Shown: piece after piece, positions 52,547 through 62,095 of the stretch
How the letters are laid out: every line of letters starts with the position of its first letter
Position numbering within the stretch: the first letter of the stretch is position 1
Origin: Nostoc sp. S4
GTDB lineage: Bacteria; Cyanobacteriota; Cyanobacteriia; Cyanobacteriales; Nostocaceae
Assembly (NCBI GenBank): GCA_029379225.1
Contig: JAQYWR010000003.1
Coordinates: 62,001-126,000, forward strand
DNA: 64,000 nucleotides
Reading direction: 5' to 3'
Position numbers and translations under genes: made by a program
The notes under the pieces: model-generated
What the model saw: only the letters and a program-made list of their open reading frames with translations
Database searches by the model: none
Told to the model about the DNA's origin: nothing

Positions 52547-53824
52547 ATGACAGATCGGTCAAACTTATCTTCTCAAATCAGAAAAGTCAGACTCTACGGA
52601 CAACCAAACTCGCCACAAGCTTATGAAATTCGAGATTTTCTCAATCGTAGTGTTGTTGAGTTTGATTGGATTGAGCTTGACTGTGATGAAGATTGTTATC
52701 AAGCACTCGGTTTAGCAGTGTTAAGCGATATCTGCTTGCCAGTTGTGGAATTTCTCGATGGTACGCAGATATTTGCTCCCACGATTCGGGAGATCGCCCA
52801 ACGCCTGGGTTGGGTGACACAACCCAAGTTTAAAGAATACGATCTCTCAATTTATGGAGCGGGACCTGCTGGGTTAAGTGCTGCGGTTTATGCTGCATCT
52901 GAAGGATTACGCACGGTTTTAATTGAACGCCATGCCGTTGGCGGACAGGCTGGCACGAGTTCATTGATTGAGAACTACATGGGATTCCCCCAAGGAATTA
53001 GCGGCGCTGACTTGGCAGAACGAGCGCGTCAGCAAGCAGTTAAATTCGGAGTTGAATTGTTACTCTTGCGCGAAGGGATTAAAGCCGAATTCAAAAACAA
53101 CCGTATTTATGTAGACATGGCAGATGGTAGCAAAATGATTGCTCGTGCCAACATTTGTGCCACAGGAGTTGAGTATCAACGGCTGAATCTTGCTAATGAA
53201 GACCGATTTCTCAATGTCGGGTTGTTTTATGGTGCTGGTGTTAGCGAAGCACTAATGTGTCAGGGAAAACATATTTTTGTTGTGGGTGGTGGTAACTCAG
53301 CTGGTCAAGCTGCAATCTATTTCTCCGAGCAGGCCAAAAAGGTAACTATGCTGGTTCGGGGTGATGATTTGGCAGCGACTCTATCCCAGTACCTGATTAA
53401 CCGAATTACAAACACTAGCAATATTGAAGTACTTTTCAACGCCCAGGTGACAGGGCTAGCTGGAGATACAACACTGCAACAAATCGAGATTAGCAACAGC
53501 CGTGATGGTTCAGTGCAGCAGATTGATACGCAACGCCTGTTTGTGTGTATTGGTGGTGCGCCCAACACAGAATGGGCGAAGGATACGAATATTATTCGCG
53601 ATCGCGCAGGTTATTTAATTACAGGTTCAGACCTGCTCAAGGAGGGTTGTTTGCCTAAATGTTGGACACTTGAACGCGACCCGTTCTTTTTAGAAACCAG
53701 CGTTCCTGGTTCATTTGCAGCTGGGGATGTCCGGCACAGTTCAATTAAACGAGTTGCTTCAGCTGTGGGTGAAGGAGCAATGGCAGTGACGTTTGTCCAC
53801 AAGTATTTGGAGTCAACAGGATGA
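52547..53824 (+). CDS. Flavoprotein: glutaredoxin-like domain fused to thioredoxin-reductase-like domain without CxxC
   Basis: 425 residues from the ATG at 52547 (MTDRSNLSSQIRKVRLYG); the frame opens earlier but runs through the repeat spacer. Residues 10-88 are a glutaredoxin-like fold whose CxxC is replaced by NSPQ (GQPNSPQAYEIRDFLN). Residues 95-425 are a pyridine-nucleotide-disulfide reductase fold with FAD (YGAGPAGLSAAVYAA), NADPH (VVGGGNSAGQAAIYFSEQAK) and second FAD (SVPGSFAAGDVRHSS) motifs. The redox disulfide of thioredoxin reductase is absent (FYGAGVSEALMCQGK). It probably supplies electrons to the next gene's product or reduces a small molecule. Confidence 0.82.
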   Translation: MTDRSNLSSQIRKVRLYGQPNSPQAYEIRDFLNRSVVEFDWIELDCDEDCYQALGLAVLSDICLPVVEFLDGTQIFAPTIREIAQRLGWVTQPKFKEYDLSIYGAGPAGLSAAVYAASEGLRTVLIERHAVGGQAGTSSLIENYMGFPQGISGADLAERARQQAVKFGVELLLLREGIKAEFKNNRIYVDMADGSKMIARANICATGVEYQRLNLANEDRFLNVGLFYGAGVSEALMCQGKHIFVVGGGNSAGQAAIYFSEQAKKVTMLVRGDDLAATLSQYLINRITNTSNIEVLFNAQVTGLAGDTTLQQIEISNSRDGSVQQIDTQRLFVCIGGAPNTEWAKDTNIIRDRAGYLITGSDLLKEGCLPKCWTLERDPFFLETSVPGSFAAGDVRHSSIKRVASAVGEGAMAVTFVHKYLESTG

Positions 53825-54990
53825 AATCGACAGGTAATCGTGCCATTGTCATTGGTGGCTCGTTAGCAGGACTATTTACTGGTACACTCTTGCGCTCCAT
53901 AGGTTGGCAGGTAGATATTTATGAGCGATCGCCTCACACACTCGATAGTCGTGGGGGCGGTGTCGTCTTGCAGCCAGATGTAGTAGAGGCATTTCAAAGG
54001 GCAGGAATTCCCCACGAGGCTTTAGGTGTGCCAGCACGCGAGCGCTACTATCTGCAACGGGATGGCAGCATCCAGCGCATGGCGATGCGTCAAACTTTAA
54101 CCTCTTGGAATCTGCTTTATGGCAACCTGCGGCGACATTTTCCAGATGTCCACTACCATCAAGGAAAAGTGCTGACAAATTTTCAACAGGAAGGCGAACA
54201 GGTTGTTGCGATTTTTGCTGATGGTACTCGTGAAATTAGTGATTTATTAATCGGTGCTGATGGTGCAAATTCCACCATGCGTCAACTGCTGTTGCCGACT
54301 TACAGCCCGCTATATGCTGGTTATGTTGGCTATCGCGGCTTGGTTAACGAATCAGATTTAGACCCAGAAACGGCGGCAATTTTCACAGAACGATTTGTGT
54401 TCTATCAGTTTCGCAATTCTCATATTCTGCAATATGTAGTTCCCGGAGAGAATGAGTCACTGATGCCAGGAGAACGGCGGTTTAACTGGGTTTGGTATGT
54501 CAATTACGACCAAAAGACGGAACTGCCTCGCATTCTGACAGACAAGCATAACAAACAGCGAGACTACTCGATTCCACCGGGAATGATGGCTGTTGGCGTT
54601 GAAGACCAAATGCGCTCCTATGCAAACCGCGTGCTGGTGACGCCATTTCAGAAATTAATTGCAGCGACAAAAGAGCCGTTTGTCCAAGCTATTTTGGATC
54701 TAGGTGTGCCGCAAATGGCATTCGGTCGGATGGCGCTACTTGGGGATGCGGCATTTATTCCTCGACCGCATACAGCAGCGAGTGTATCTAAAGGAGCTGC
54801 AAACGCGATCGCTCTTGCTGATGCCTTGGTTGCTCAGAATCATCATGTTCCTAGTGCGCTGAATATCTGGGAAACCGAGCAGCTGAGATTGGGAATGCAT
54901 TTGTGGAAAACTGGACAGGATCTAGGTGAGCGTTCTCAGTTTATGTATGGCACTAGTCGGTTTGATGAGCCGATTGTACAACAGGCTTAA
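53821..54990 (+). CDS. FAD-dependent monooxygenase (PHBH fold)
   Basis: A 389-residue flavin hydroxylase. It has the FAD-binding motif AIVIGGSLAGLFTGTLLRSI, the DG motif LLIGADGANSTMRQ and the second FAD motif MALLGDAAFIPRPHTAASVS, followed by KGAANAIALADAL. These fit group A aromatic-type monooxygenases, close in pattern to 2,6-dihydroxypyridine hydroxylase-like proteins. Its start overlaps the previous gene by four bases (ATGA), so the flavoproteins are co-translated, and the preceding flavoprotein may be its reductant. Substrate unknown. Confidence 0.87.
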   Translation: MKSTGNRAIVIGGSLAGLFTGTLLRSIGWQVDIYERSPHTLDSRGGGVVLQPDVVEAFQRAGIPHEALGVPARERYYLQRDGSIQRMAMRQTLTSWNLLYGNLRRHFPDVHYHQGKVLTNFQQEGEQVVAIFADGTREISDLLIGADGANSTMRQLLLPTYSPLYAGYVGYRGLVNESDLDPETAAIFTERFVFYQFRNSHILQYVVPGENESLMPGERRFNWVWYVNYDQKTELPRILTDKHNKQRDYSIPPGMMAVGVEDQMRSYANRVLVTPFQKLIAATKEPFVQAILDLGVPQMAFGRMALLGDAAFIPRPHTAASVSKGAANAIALADALVAQNHHVPSALNIWETEQLRLGMHLWKTGQDLGERSQFMYGTSRFDEPIVQQA

Positions 54991-55029
54991 AAGTTTATAT
55001 CTCAAGCTCCAAATCAGTCAACCTCATTC

Positions 55030-55494
55030 ATGAGCCTCAGCCGTTTTGAAGCGTTTAATGTTGAAACGACTGGCAAAGCCTTCTTCGATTATTTCATAAT
55101 CATTTACAAACAGCCTTTGAGATCAATTCCATCACCACAGCGTGCGATCGGCTTTCAAAATCTCAGCTTTCAACCTTTGAACTCGGAAGTTGCACCTTTT
55201 TGCTTGAATGTTGAGCCTTTGAACTCGGAAGTTGCACCTTTTTACTCGAATATTGAGCCTGTGAACTCGAAAGTTGCACCTTTTTACTCGAATGTTGAGC
55301 CTGTGAACTCGAAAGTTGCACCTTTTTACTCGAACATTGAGCCTTTGAACTCGGAAGTTGCACCTTTTTACTCGAACGTTGAGCCTCTGAACTCGGAATG
55401 TCATGCTTTGAACTCCAACATCCAAGTTCTGAGCTTCAATGTTACACCTCAAAAGTACAACTACCGAGCTATTTTCTACAACGCTGCTTTTTGA
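55030..55494 (+). other. Open frame across 42-bp repeats, doubtful gene
   Basis: A 154-codon frame whose central part is five to six copies of the 14-residue unit EPLNSEVAPFYSNV. It is open because the repeat is a multiple of three without stops; the opposite strand is open for the same reason (RVKRCNFRVQRLNV). No signal peptide or homologous domain is visible. A repeat array is the better description; a small repeat protein cannot be excluded. Confidence 0.3.
55177..55430. repeat. 42-bp tandem repeat, about five full copies plus partial ones
   Basis: Copies begin at 55177, 55219, 55261, 55303 and 55345, with a partial copy at 55387. The unit starts TTGAACTCGGAAGTTGCACC and ends ACTCGAATGTTGAGCCT. 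Copies differ by a few bases. There are no unique spacers. A single diverged unit exists at 32329. Confidence 0.92.
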
Positions 55495-55962
55495 GACTTA
55501 GGCTTTCCAGATTTCCGAGCAAATCGTTGTCCCATTTCCCCAACCACTGCATCTAAACCCGCACCTTGTCCACTGGCTTTGGCGTAGTTATATACCTGCA
55601 ACGCGGCTGCATAAGCAAGCTTCGCTACCAACTGCAAGAACTGTATCATCTACCAATTCTTGTAACTGCGTCAACGACAGCAACACCGGATACAACGCTT
55701 CAAATAATTGCACGTCTTTCCGCATCTCATTTAAGTTGAACGATCGCGGTAAAAACTCTGGATTCTGCGCCGCCACCTCTAATGCTTTGCTGACAAAGGC
55801 ACGACTCTTATCTCCCATCTTCGGTAAAGCTTTCCGCTCCTCGGAACTCAAATCAACCAAAAATGGTAACTTTTCTTTAATGGAGCTAATTGCTTGCAAC
55901 ACTGCATCTCTCTCTGTTTGCGACAATGTTGCGCTAATTGGGGTCATAGACATAGAAATCAC
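55476..55962 (-). pseudogene. Unknown helical protein gene with a 4-bp duplication frameshift
   Basis: The intact frame (55588-55962, 124 residues) reads TLSQTERDAVLQAISSIKEK, LVDLSSEERKALPKMGDKSR and LSLTQLQELVDDT, then turns to nonsense at SEACLCSRVAGI. Removing one copy of a duplicated AAGC (55613-55620) lets it continue as YAAALQVYNYAKASGQGAGL, then EMGQRFARKSGKPKSQKAA, to a stop at 55476. This looks like a natural C-terminus. The original protein would be about 160 residues, of a family I cannot name. Recent inactivation or a sequencing error. Confidence 0.75.
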
Positions 55963-56045
55963 TCTCTAGTATGTTTCTCAAATCTAGAGTGCCCAGATAT
56001 ACAATTCAAATTTATACTTGCAAAGCTAAGCTGGAAATTAAGAAA

Positions 56046-56150
56046 TATAGCAGTTGCCAGGTAGATTAGGACATAATGACAAGCGTGAGTCTCAGTAATA
56101 CTAAGGTTTTTACCTCCTGCCTCCTGCCTTCTGCCCCCTGCCTTCTGCTA
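56046..56150. repeat. Third TATAGCA element, opposite orientation
   Basis: Begins TATAGCAGTTGCCAGG and ends in heptamer repeats (CTCCTGC, CTTCTGC) followed by TGCTA. The TTTTACCTCCTGCCTCCTGC stretch is the reverse complement of the shared part of the other two elements. Confidence 0.65.
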
Positions 56151-56201
56151 GAATTTCAGATTTTAGATTGAGCGACACCAGAGCAATCCCAAATCCCAAA
56201 T

Positions 56202-58544
56202 CTAAAATTTAAAATTCTCCAACAAAGACTGATTGGGTGTTAACTCAGTTGTAAAACGGCTGTAAACAATTTGGGTTGGATGCCAAGAAGAAAACCAGTA
56301 GGAATCTTGAATAATTTGGTAAGAACTACTCGAAGAAGGCAATTCAAACTGAACCAAACTTAAGTTATTTAACCCAACTACTTCTCGCCCTTCTTGAAAC
56401 CAGCGAGATTTCCAAAACATTAGAGGTTGTAAATATCGCCTTTTGGTATTTTCTGCTCGTTTCCAAGGAGCTATAAATGATGAGATATCTGCTGTGCAGC
56501 CAGAAGTCTGAGCGGTTTGTCGAATTATCCATTCCAGCACACAATACCAGTCAGGATCAGTTAATCGCTGGGGTTGGTGTAGCCGAGTGCTGGGGTAGCG
56601 TTTGGCAGTAAAGGTTTCGTGGTGTAATTTTTTGTCAGAAATTTCTACTATATTGGCAGGATTCACCCATCCGATCCAATATCGCAGCTTTTCTGCTAAT
56701 AACCAATCTTTTATTCGTGTATGAATTAGCCGCGTTAACGGTTCTTCATTCTTCAGGGCACTAGAAGTTAACTGTACTAAAACCGATCGCAATTGCGAAT
56801 CGGTGCGTGCATAAGACAAGCGAGCTGCAAAACTGTAGTGAATATCTCCAGATAAAATAATCACTTGTTGACGTTGCTCAAACAAAGTATTGAGGAATTT
56901 TGCCAGTGCTTCAACATTAATGTTCCAAGCATCACCAACATCTGTAGAAAAAACTTTCTCTTGTTGTAAATGCCAATGGTGAATCCAATCAATCACTTGT
57001 GAACCGAATACATTCGTGGGTGCGATCGCAAATGTGGCTTGAATCTGAGTTTCTTGAGCAATTTGTCGTAAAGGTAAAACTAGTTGCTGCTTAAAGGCTT
57101 GTGGACATAACAGCATCGGTGGAGCAATCGCTTTTTGCTCGGCTGGGTAACCCCTTCTGGTGCGTGTATCCAAGACAATCACTTCATGACAATTGCTCTG
57201 GACTATGTAGTTCCAACTAAGTGCTTCTGGATGTCGAGCCAGAACGAACACTGAACCGTCTCGCACTAACATCGGTAAACCTGTGTGCGGATCGCTCGGT
57301 GGCATACCAAGATAACGAGCGATCGCTCCATCGGTCTTTGGATCTTTGCCTTGCTTGGCTGACCAAGCTTGTACAGCAGCTAGCAGTTTTTCTCCAGGTT
57401 GACCTTCTATAAATTGCCCAGGTGTATTGCCCCAAGCTTGAAACAGCGTGTAGGCTAATAAAGCATTTTGTACTACTCGCCGCCCTAAGGGACGCCCCAG
57501 CACTCGCAAACACCAAGCTTGGTTCAAATTCCAGTCATCACTAACATCATGGTCATCAAAGATGGTGTAGGTGGGAATATTGGCAAGGGCACGCCGTACT
57601 TTTCCCAGCGTATAAATAAATTGTCGCAAATTCCGGACTGCCCGGTTCCAGTTTTGGATCGCTCGGCGATCGCGTTTTACTTGGCGTCCTTTGGGAAATG
57701 CGATCGGCCAGCACACTGGTGACCACGTTAATAAATAAGTAGCGTAATACTCGCCCAAGCTCAACAGATGACTGGCAACTTTCTCAGATTTATGATGTAA
57801 TCCTGCGGTCAAGCCGGCTTCATTTGTCACAACTTTTGCCCGCTCTCCGGGGAGCAGTTCCTTGGGAGTGCAGTATGTTCCACCCACAGGGAGTTGTTCT
57901 TCCCAACCCAGTAGAGCATCCCCCAGAGTAGTCGCAACCCACAGCGACGGATCTGCTACATCATCACCGTAAATTTGATCCCCAGTCAGGAATAGCTGAT
58001 GAGGACGACGTTGGGCTTGATTTGCAGATGCTTCAATTAGGCAATCGAGAATCGGTAGGGCATCAAGCCCAGAACCATGAGGTTTCCGACAGGAAGAATG
58101 GACAATTTGCAAATCTTCGAGACGGTTGGGCGGTAGGGCAAAGGTTGGTTTTTGATGCTCAAAGTAGCTGATGTTAACTGTAGGGTAGGAGTTTGAGCAT
58201 AATGCTTGTTGTAGGGATTGGGGAGTCTGGTTTGCAACAATCAACTGGAGGTCATATGCATAAATGGTATCGCTAGTTAAGCAATATCCAACTGGAGAGT
58301 GAGCGGTGACAGCAACAACGTGAAGATACTTACCCAAAGCAACAGTAGAGCGTTCCCCTTGCAATAAGCAATTTTCTAGCACTTCACCATCATTTATTGT
58401 GTCATAAACCTTGAGTTCTACCTGACAAGCTTGTTTGAGCGCCAGCCATACTGTTACTGATTCAGCTTGAGTATGTTTAAGAATTGGCCCCGCCAAAACT
58501 AGCGGTAGTCTTTGGAAAAACTCTTCTCCGGCTTGGTACTTCAT
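56202..58544 (-). CDS. PhoD-like phosphatase/phosphodiesterase
   Basis: About 780 residues from the ATG at 58544 (MKYQAGEEFFQRLPLVLAGP); a TTG at 58580 is an alternative. It has an N-terminal Ig-like beta domain (ESVTVWLALKQACQVELKVY), then a metallophosphatase core. Metal-ligand motifs are LFLTGDQIYGDDVADP, TIFDDHDVSDDWNLN and VIILSGDIHYSFAARLS. These match the PhoD/purple-acid-like group, which hydrolyses phosphomono- or diesters. No signal peptide is seen, unlike secreted PhoD, so it is probably cytosolic. Length exceeds classical PhoD (about 580) because of a C-terminal extension. Confidence 0.85.
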   Translation of the reverse strand: MKYQAGEEFFQRLPLVLAGPILKHTQAESVTVWLALKQACQVELKVYDTINDGEVLENCLLQGERSTVALGKYLHVVAVTAHSPVGYCLTSDTIYAYDLQLIVANQTPQSLQQALCSNSYPTVNISYFEHQKPTFALPPNRLEDLQIVHSSCRKPHGSGLDALPILDCLIEASANQAQRRPHQLFLTGDQIYGDDVADPSLWVATTLGDALLGWEEQLPVGGTYCTPKELLPGERAKVVTNEAGLTAGLHHKSEKVASHLLSLGEYYATYLLTWSPVCWPIAFPKGRQVKRDRRAIQNWNRAVRNLRQFIYTLGKVRRALANIPTYTIFDDHDVSDDWNLNQAWCLRVLGRPLGRRVVQNALLAYTLFQAWGNTPGQFIEGQPGEKLLAAVQAWSAKQGKDPKTDGAIARYLGMPPSDPHTGLPMLVRDGSVFVLARHPEALSWNYIVQSNCHEVIVLDTRTRRGYPAEQKAIAPPMLLCPQAFKQQLVLPLRQIAQETQIQATFAIAPTNVFGSQVIDWIHHWHLQQEKVFSTDVGDAWNINVEALAKFLNTLFEQRQQVIILSGDIHYSFAARLSYARTDSQLRSVLVQLTSSALKNEEPLTRLIHTRIKDWLLAEKLRYWIGWVNPANIVEISDKKLHHETFTAKRYPSTRLHQPQRLTDPDWYCVLEWIIRQTAQTSGCTADISSFIAPWKRAENTKRRYLQPLMFWKSRWFQEGREVVGLNNLSLVQFELPSSSSSYQIIQDSYWFSSWHPTQIVYSRFTTELTPNQSLLENFKF

Positions 58545-58580
58545 TACAAATAGTTGACATGAAAGTAGTGATGTTATCAA

Positions 58581-59044
58581 TGTATTGCTTTAACTTCTAA
58601 CGATTGACAGATAATGCGATCGCTAGACAATACATCTATTTTCAAAGGTTGATTTGCCGGACATGATATAACTTTCCTCACCGGAGGCAGAGCCTCTCTA
58701 GCTCCACTCGATTTGTGAACTCCACTTACAGTAACCCAGAGATTTCTTTTTCAGGATAGTAGTTTTACTTACTACTGGGCAATTTGGCTTTATATTCTAT
58801 GCATAGCCCAAAACTTAGATTTGGCAATAACTGCGAGTCAGTTCTAACTACGTCAACAAATGTAAAGATGATGCCATTAAATTTCTCATATTTTAATTAA
58901 ATTTCCTCTAAAAAGGCTAAGTTTGTTTGCTTAGGAAACAAATTAAAAGTTGTGTCAGTCGTAAGACCTACGAAAATTGACGTACCAACTATGGTTGGAA
59001 ATTTTCACTTACAACTAGTTAAAAATACTCAAAACAGGTAAATT
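58581..59044. other. Intergenic region
   Basis: 464 bases between divergent genes; no gene seen. It presumably holds both promoters. Confidence 0.5.
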
Positions 59045-59650
59045 ATGAATAATCAAAATTTCCTGCAAACTTCGATGAGGTTTGCAAAAGTTTCTTTGGC
59101 TGCGGCTACATTAATGACTGCTTCTGTTGGCCCCGCCTTTGCTGCCGACAAAGTAGAAATTTTAGGTGCAGATTACGGTGGTAATGGTTGCCCTGGCGGA
59201 TCTGCTAGTGTAAGTGTCAGCCCTGACGGTCAAGAGCTAAGTATTTTATTTGATAAGTTTATGGCCATAGGGAATAACGCAGCAGAAAGACGCAAAAGCT
59301 GTAATTTAAGCATTCCGATTAAAGTACCTCAAGGCTTTCAAATTTCCCTTTACGATGCCGATTATCGGGGCTATGTTGCTCCCTCGACAATTGGCAGACT
59401 AAGAGCAGAGTACTTTTTTGCCGGTCAGCGTGGCCCTGTTTTTTCTCGGACATTTAGAGGCGAAAGTGACTACAATGTTCGGGATAAATTAGTGACTGTG
59501 GCTGATGTCTGGTCAGGCTGTGGCGACAGTGTAAATATGCGGGTGAATGCTGCGATGACCGCCAGTGGTCAAGGGATGGCAACTGTTGATTCCTTTGACC
59601 TTGCACACCGTGGTTTAGTTTATCACATCAAATATCGCCAGTGTCGGTAG
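59045..59650 (+). CDS. DUF4360 secreted protein
   Basis: A 201-residue exported protein. A signal peptide (FAKVSLAAATLMTASVGPAF, cleaved after AFA) is followed by a DUF4360 domain: ILGADYGGNGCPGGSASVSV, LSILFDKFMAIG, RKSCNLSIPIKVPQGFQISL and GRLRAEYFFAG. Cysteines (NGCPGG, KSCNLS, SGCGDS, RQCR) suggest two disulfides. The family is a small beta-sandwich found in cyanobacteria and fungi; the role is unknown, probably at the cell surface. Confidence 0.93.
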   Translation: MNNQNFLQTSMRFAKVSLAAATLMTASVGPAFAADKVEILGADYGGNGCPGGSASVSVSPDGQELSILFDKFMAIGNNAAERRKSCNLSIPIKVPQGFQISLYDADYRGYVAPSTIGRLRAEYFFAGQRGPVFSRTFRGESDYNVRDKLVTVADVWSGCGDSVNMRVNAAMTASGQGMATVDSFDLAHRGLVYHIKYRQCR

Positions 59651-59844
59651 GTAATACTATTAAATCAGCGAAGAGTAAAACAGGCGTATGGTGGAGGATT
59701 TCAACCCACCACCAACGCTTACACCTTTTTCGTTGGGTCAAAGTCCCAACGAACAAAACTGACAACTAATAACTTAAGTGTTAATTATCTAAACTCAACT
59801 CAATTGAGCCATAACTGACAGCTTGAGTTAATATTTGCAGTCGC

Positions 59845-61236
59845 TCAATTGTGAGCAATACCTTCTTGACGTGCAGCGCGTTGTACAGCAGCAGCGACCG
59901 CAGTGACAACGCGCTCATCAAAGACTGAAGGAATAATATGTTCCCGATCCAAGTCTGAAGGCTTGACCAAAGAAGCGATCGCAGTTGCAGCTTCTAAGTA
60001 CATCGTAGTGGTAATTGTCTGTGCCCGACAATCTAAAGCACCACGGAATACTCCTGGAAAAGCTAAAACGTTATTGATTTGGTTTGGATAATCACTGCGA
60101 CCAGTGGCGATGACAGCAACATTTTTGTGAACTAATTCTGGCTGAATTTCTGGAATCGGATTAGCCATTGCAAATACAATTGGGTCTTTCGCCATCGATT
60201 GCACCATCTCTGGTGTCAAAACTCCTGGTACGCTGACTCCAATAAAAACATCTGCGCCTTGCATTGCACCTGCTAAGGTACCTTGAGCTTTCACAGCAAA
60301 TTCGAGTTTTTCTTCTGTTAAATCGTTGCGGCTAGTAGAAATAATTCCTTTAGAGTCGCACATCCAGATTTTTTCTACCCCAGCTTTCTTCAGTAAGCGA
60401 GCGATCGCTACTCCAGCAGCGCCGGCACCGTTAATCACGATGCGGATTTCGCCGATTGCTTTATGTACCAACTTCAAGGCATTAAACAAGGCTGCTAAAG
60501 TGACAATTGCCGTACCGTGTTGGTCGTCATGAAAAACCGGAATATCTAATTCCTGTCGTAATCTCTGTTCAATTTCAAAACAACGTGGCGCCGCAATATC
60601 TTCTAAATTCACACCACCAAACACCGGAGCGAGATTTTTGACAGTTTGGATAATCTCATTTGTATTTTGGGTAGCAAGGCAGATGGGGAAAGCATCCAGT
60701 CCTGCAAATTCCTTAAATAGCATCGCTTTGCCTTCCATAACTGGTAGTGCAGCAGCAGGGCCGAGATTTCCCAAACCTAAAACCGCACTCCCATCTGTAA
60801 CAATGGCAACAGTATTTTGTTTAATGGTTAACTTGTAAACTTCTTCTGGATCTTGAGCGATCGCAGTACAAATTCGACCGACTCCGGGTGTATACGCCAT
60901 TGCTAAATCAGACACACTTTTTAAGGGAATTCTGCTAGCAATGCTGATTTTACCACCGCGATGCAAATTGAAGGTGCGATCGTAGACACTGAGTAATTTA
61001 ATATCTGGTAGTACTTTGACTGCTTGCACAATCGTCTCAGCATGTTCGGTACTAGCAGCATCAACAGTAATATCGCGGGTAGACTCGTTGCGGCTTTGGT
61101 CGATTAAATCAATTTGACCGATATTACCACCAGTAGTGGCGATCGCTTGGGTTAGCGACGCCAACATTCCCACGCGATTGGGAATCTGCAAGCGGAGCGT
61201 CAAACTAAAACTAGAATTAGGAGTGAGGTCTGCCAT
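59845..61236 (-). CDS. NAD(P)-dependent malic enzyme with N-terminal ACT domain
   Basis: A 463-residue enzyme converting malate to pyruvate and CO2. Residues 1-90 form an ACT regulatory domain (LRLQIPNRVGMLASLTQAIA). The catalytic part has AMAYTPGVGRICTAIAQDPE, VTDGSAVLGLGNLGPAAALP, GVNLEDIAAPRCFEIEQRLR (metal-binding ED), PVFHDDQHGTAIVTLAALFN and the Rossmann motif IVINGAGAAGVAIARLLKKA. The ACT fusion is usual for cyanobacterial and archaeal forms and suggests allosteric control. Cofactor preference cannot be read with certainty. Confidence 0.95.
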   Translation of the reverse strand: MADLTPNSSFSLTLRLQIPNRVGMLASLTQAIATTGGNIGQIDLIDQSRNESTRDITVDAASTEHAETIVQAVKVLPDIKLLSVYDRTFNLHRGGKISIASRIPLKSVSDLAMAYTPGVGRICTAIAQDPEEVYKLTIKQNTVAIVTDGSAVLGLGNLGPAAALPVMEGKAMLFKEFAGLDAFPICLATQNTNEIIQTVKNLAPVFGGVNLEDIAAPRCFEIEQRLRQELDIPVFHDDQHGTAIVTLAALFNALKLVHKAIGEIRIVINGAGAAGVAIARLLKKAGVEKIWMCDSKGIISTSRNDLTEEKLEFAVKAQGTLAGAMQGADVFIGVSVPGVLTPEMVQSMAKDPIVFAMANPIPEIQPELVHKNVAVIATGRSDYPNQINNVLAFPGVFRGALDCRAQTITTTMYLEAATAIASLVKPSDLDREHIIPSVFDERVVTAVAAAVQRAARQEGIAHN

Positions 61237-62095
61237 TTTGATTTGGGATTTTAAGTTTTAGATTTTATACTGAATTGCTTGATAAAAATCTAGACAAAAG
61301 CTAAAATACAGTGTTTTCCTCAAGTCAATTTTAAATCCGTAGACTGGGTTTACGCAGCTTAACGCACCTTTACCAATTAATAAAACTCTACAGAAAATAT
61401 TTTTAACTTGCCAAAATTAAGGTAGTTTTGTGTGAGAGTCAGAGCAAATCAAGGCTTTTCCTTTCTAAATCACTAGTGTTCAGATTTCCTGACTTAAAGA
61501 TGCATCATGACTCACTTTTTTTGCCAAACATTGATTGTGACATCTTGATTAGCACTCCTAAAACTTGCTTTCAATATCAGCACTAATTAAAAAATCTAAT
61601 TTCCACTGGAGTTACGATCTAAATAAGCCTTATCTGTTAACTTTTTGCGTGTCCTCTGTTTTCTGTGCGGTTAGCTATTTTATAACTTATCGGCGTCCAA
61701 TGAAAATGCTTGATAAATTAAAAGCAGTCTGTTTGGCTAATTTAACATAAATTAACAGTTAATCTATGTAAATTGTGCCTTAGGGGCGATCGCCTACAGA
61801 ATTTTCTCTTCAGTTTCCTAATAGGAATTACTACATCAAATATTACCTATTCTTTAGCATCATTTACTGAATCGAGATTTTAAATTTTACCAGCCATAAA
61901 TTATATTAATCAGTTATTTTTTGATAAAATCCAGCCCAGTTTAACTTCAAGGGAAATTCTACAGTCGCTAAAAACAAGTTGCAAATAAATAATATATCTT
62001 AAGTGTGAGGTCAATTCCAGGAATTAGCAGACAAATTGATACAAACACGAGATCGACTTCCAAAAATTTACTTTTACCTGATACCTAGCCGTGAC
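61237..62095. other. Long intergenic region upstream of the sensor kinase
   Basis: About 860 bases. A 61-codon plus-strand frame at 61565-61750 has no homologous features and is probably spurious. No repeat of note. The region probably holds the promoters of the leftward malic enzyme and the rightward kinase. Confidence 0.5.

Noticed and set aside
55177-55430. CRISPR array
   Set aside because: The units are directly abutting 42-bp copies with no unique spacers and no cas genes nearby.
55132-55452. Basic repeat protein on the minus strand (RVKRCNFRVQRLNV units)
   Set aside because: Open only because the 42-bp repeat has no stops on either strand; no start context or homologous pattern.
61565-61750. 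61-codon plus-strand frame
   Set aside because: No ribosome-binding site, no recognisable features, and it lies in a spacer of uniform AT-rich composition.
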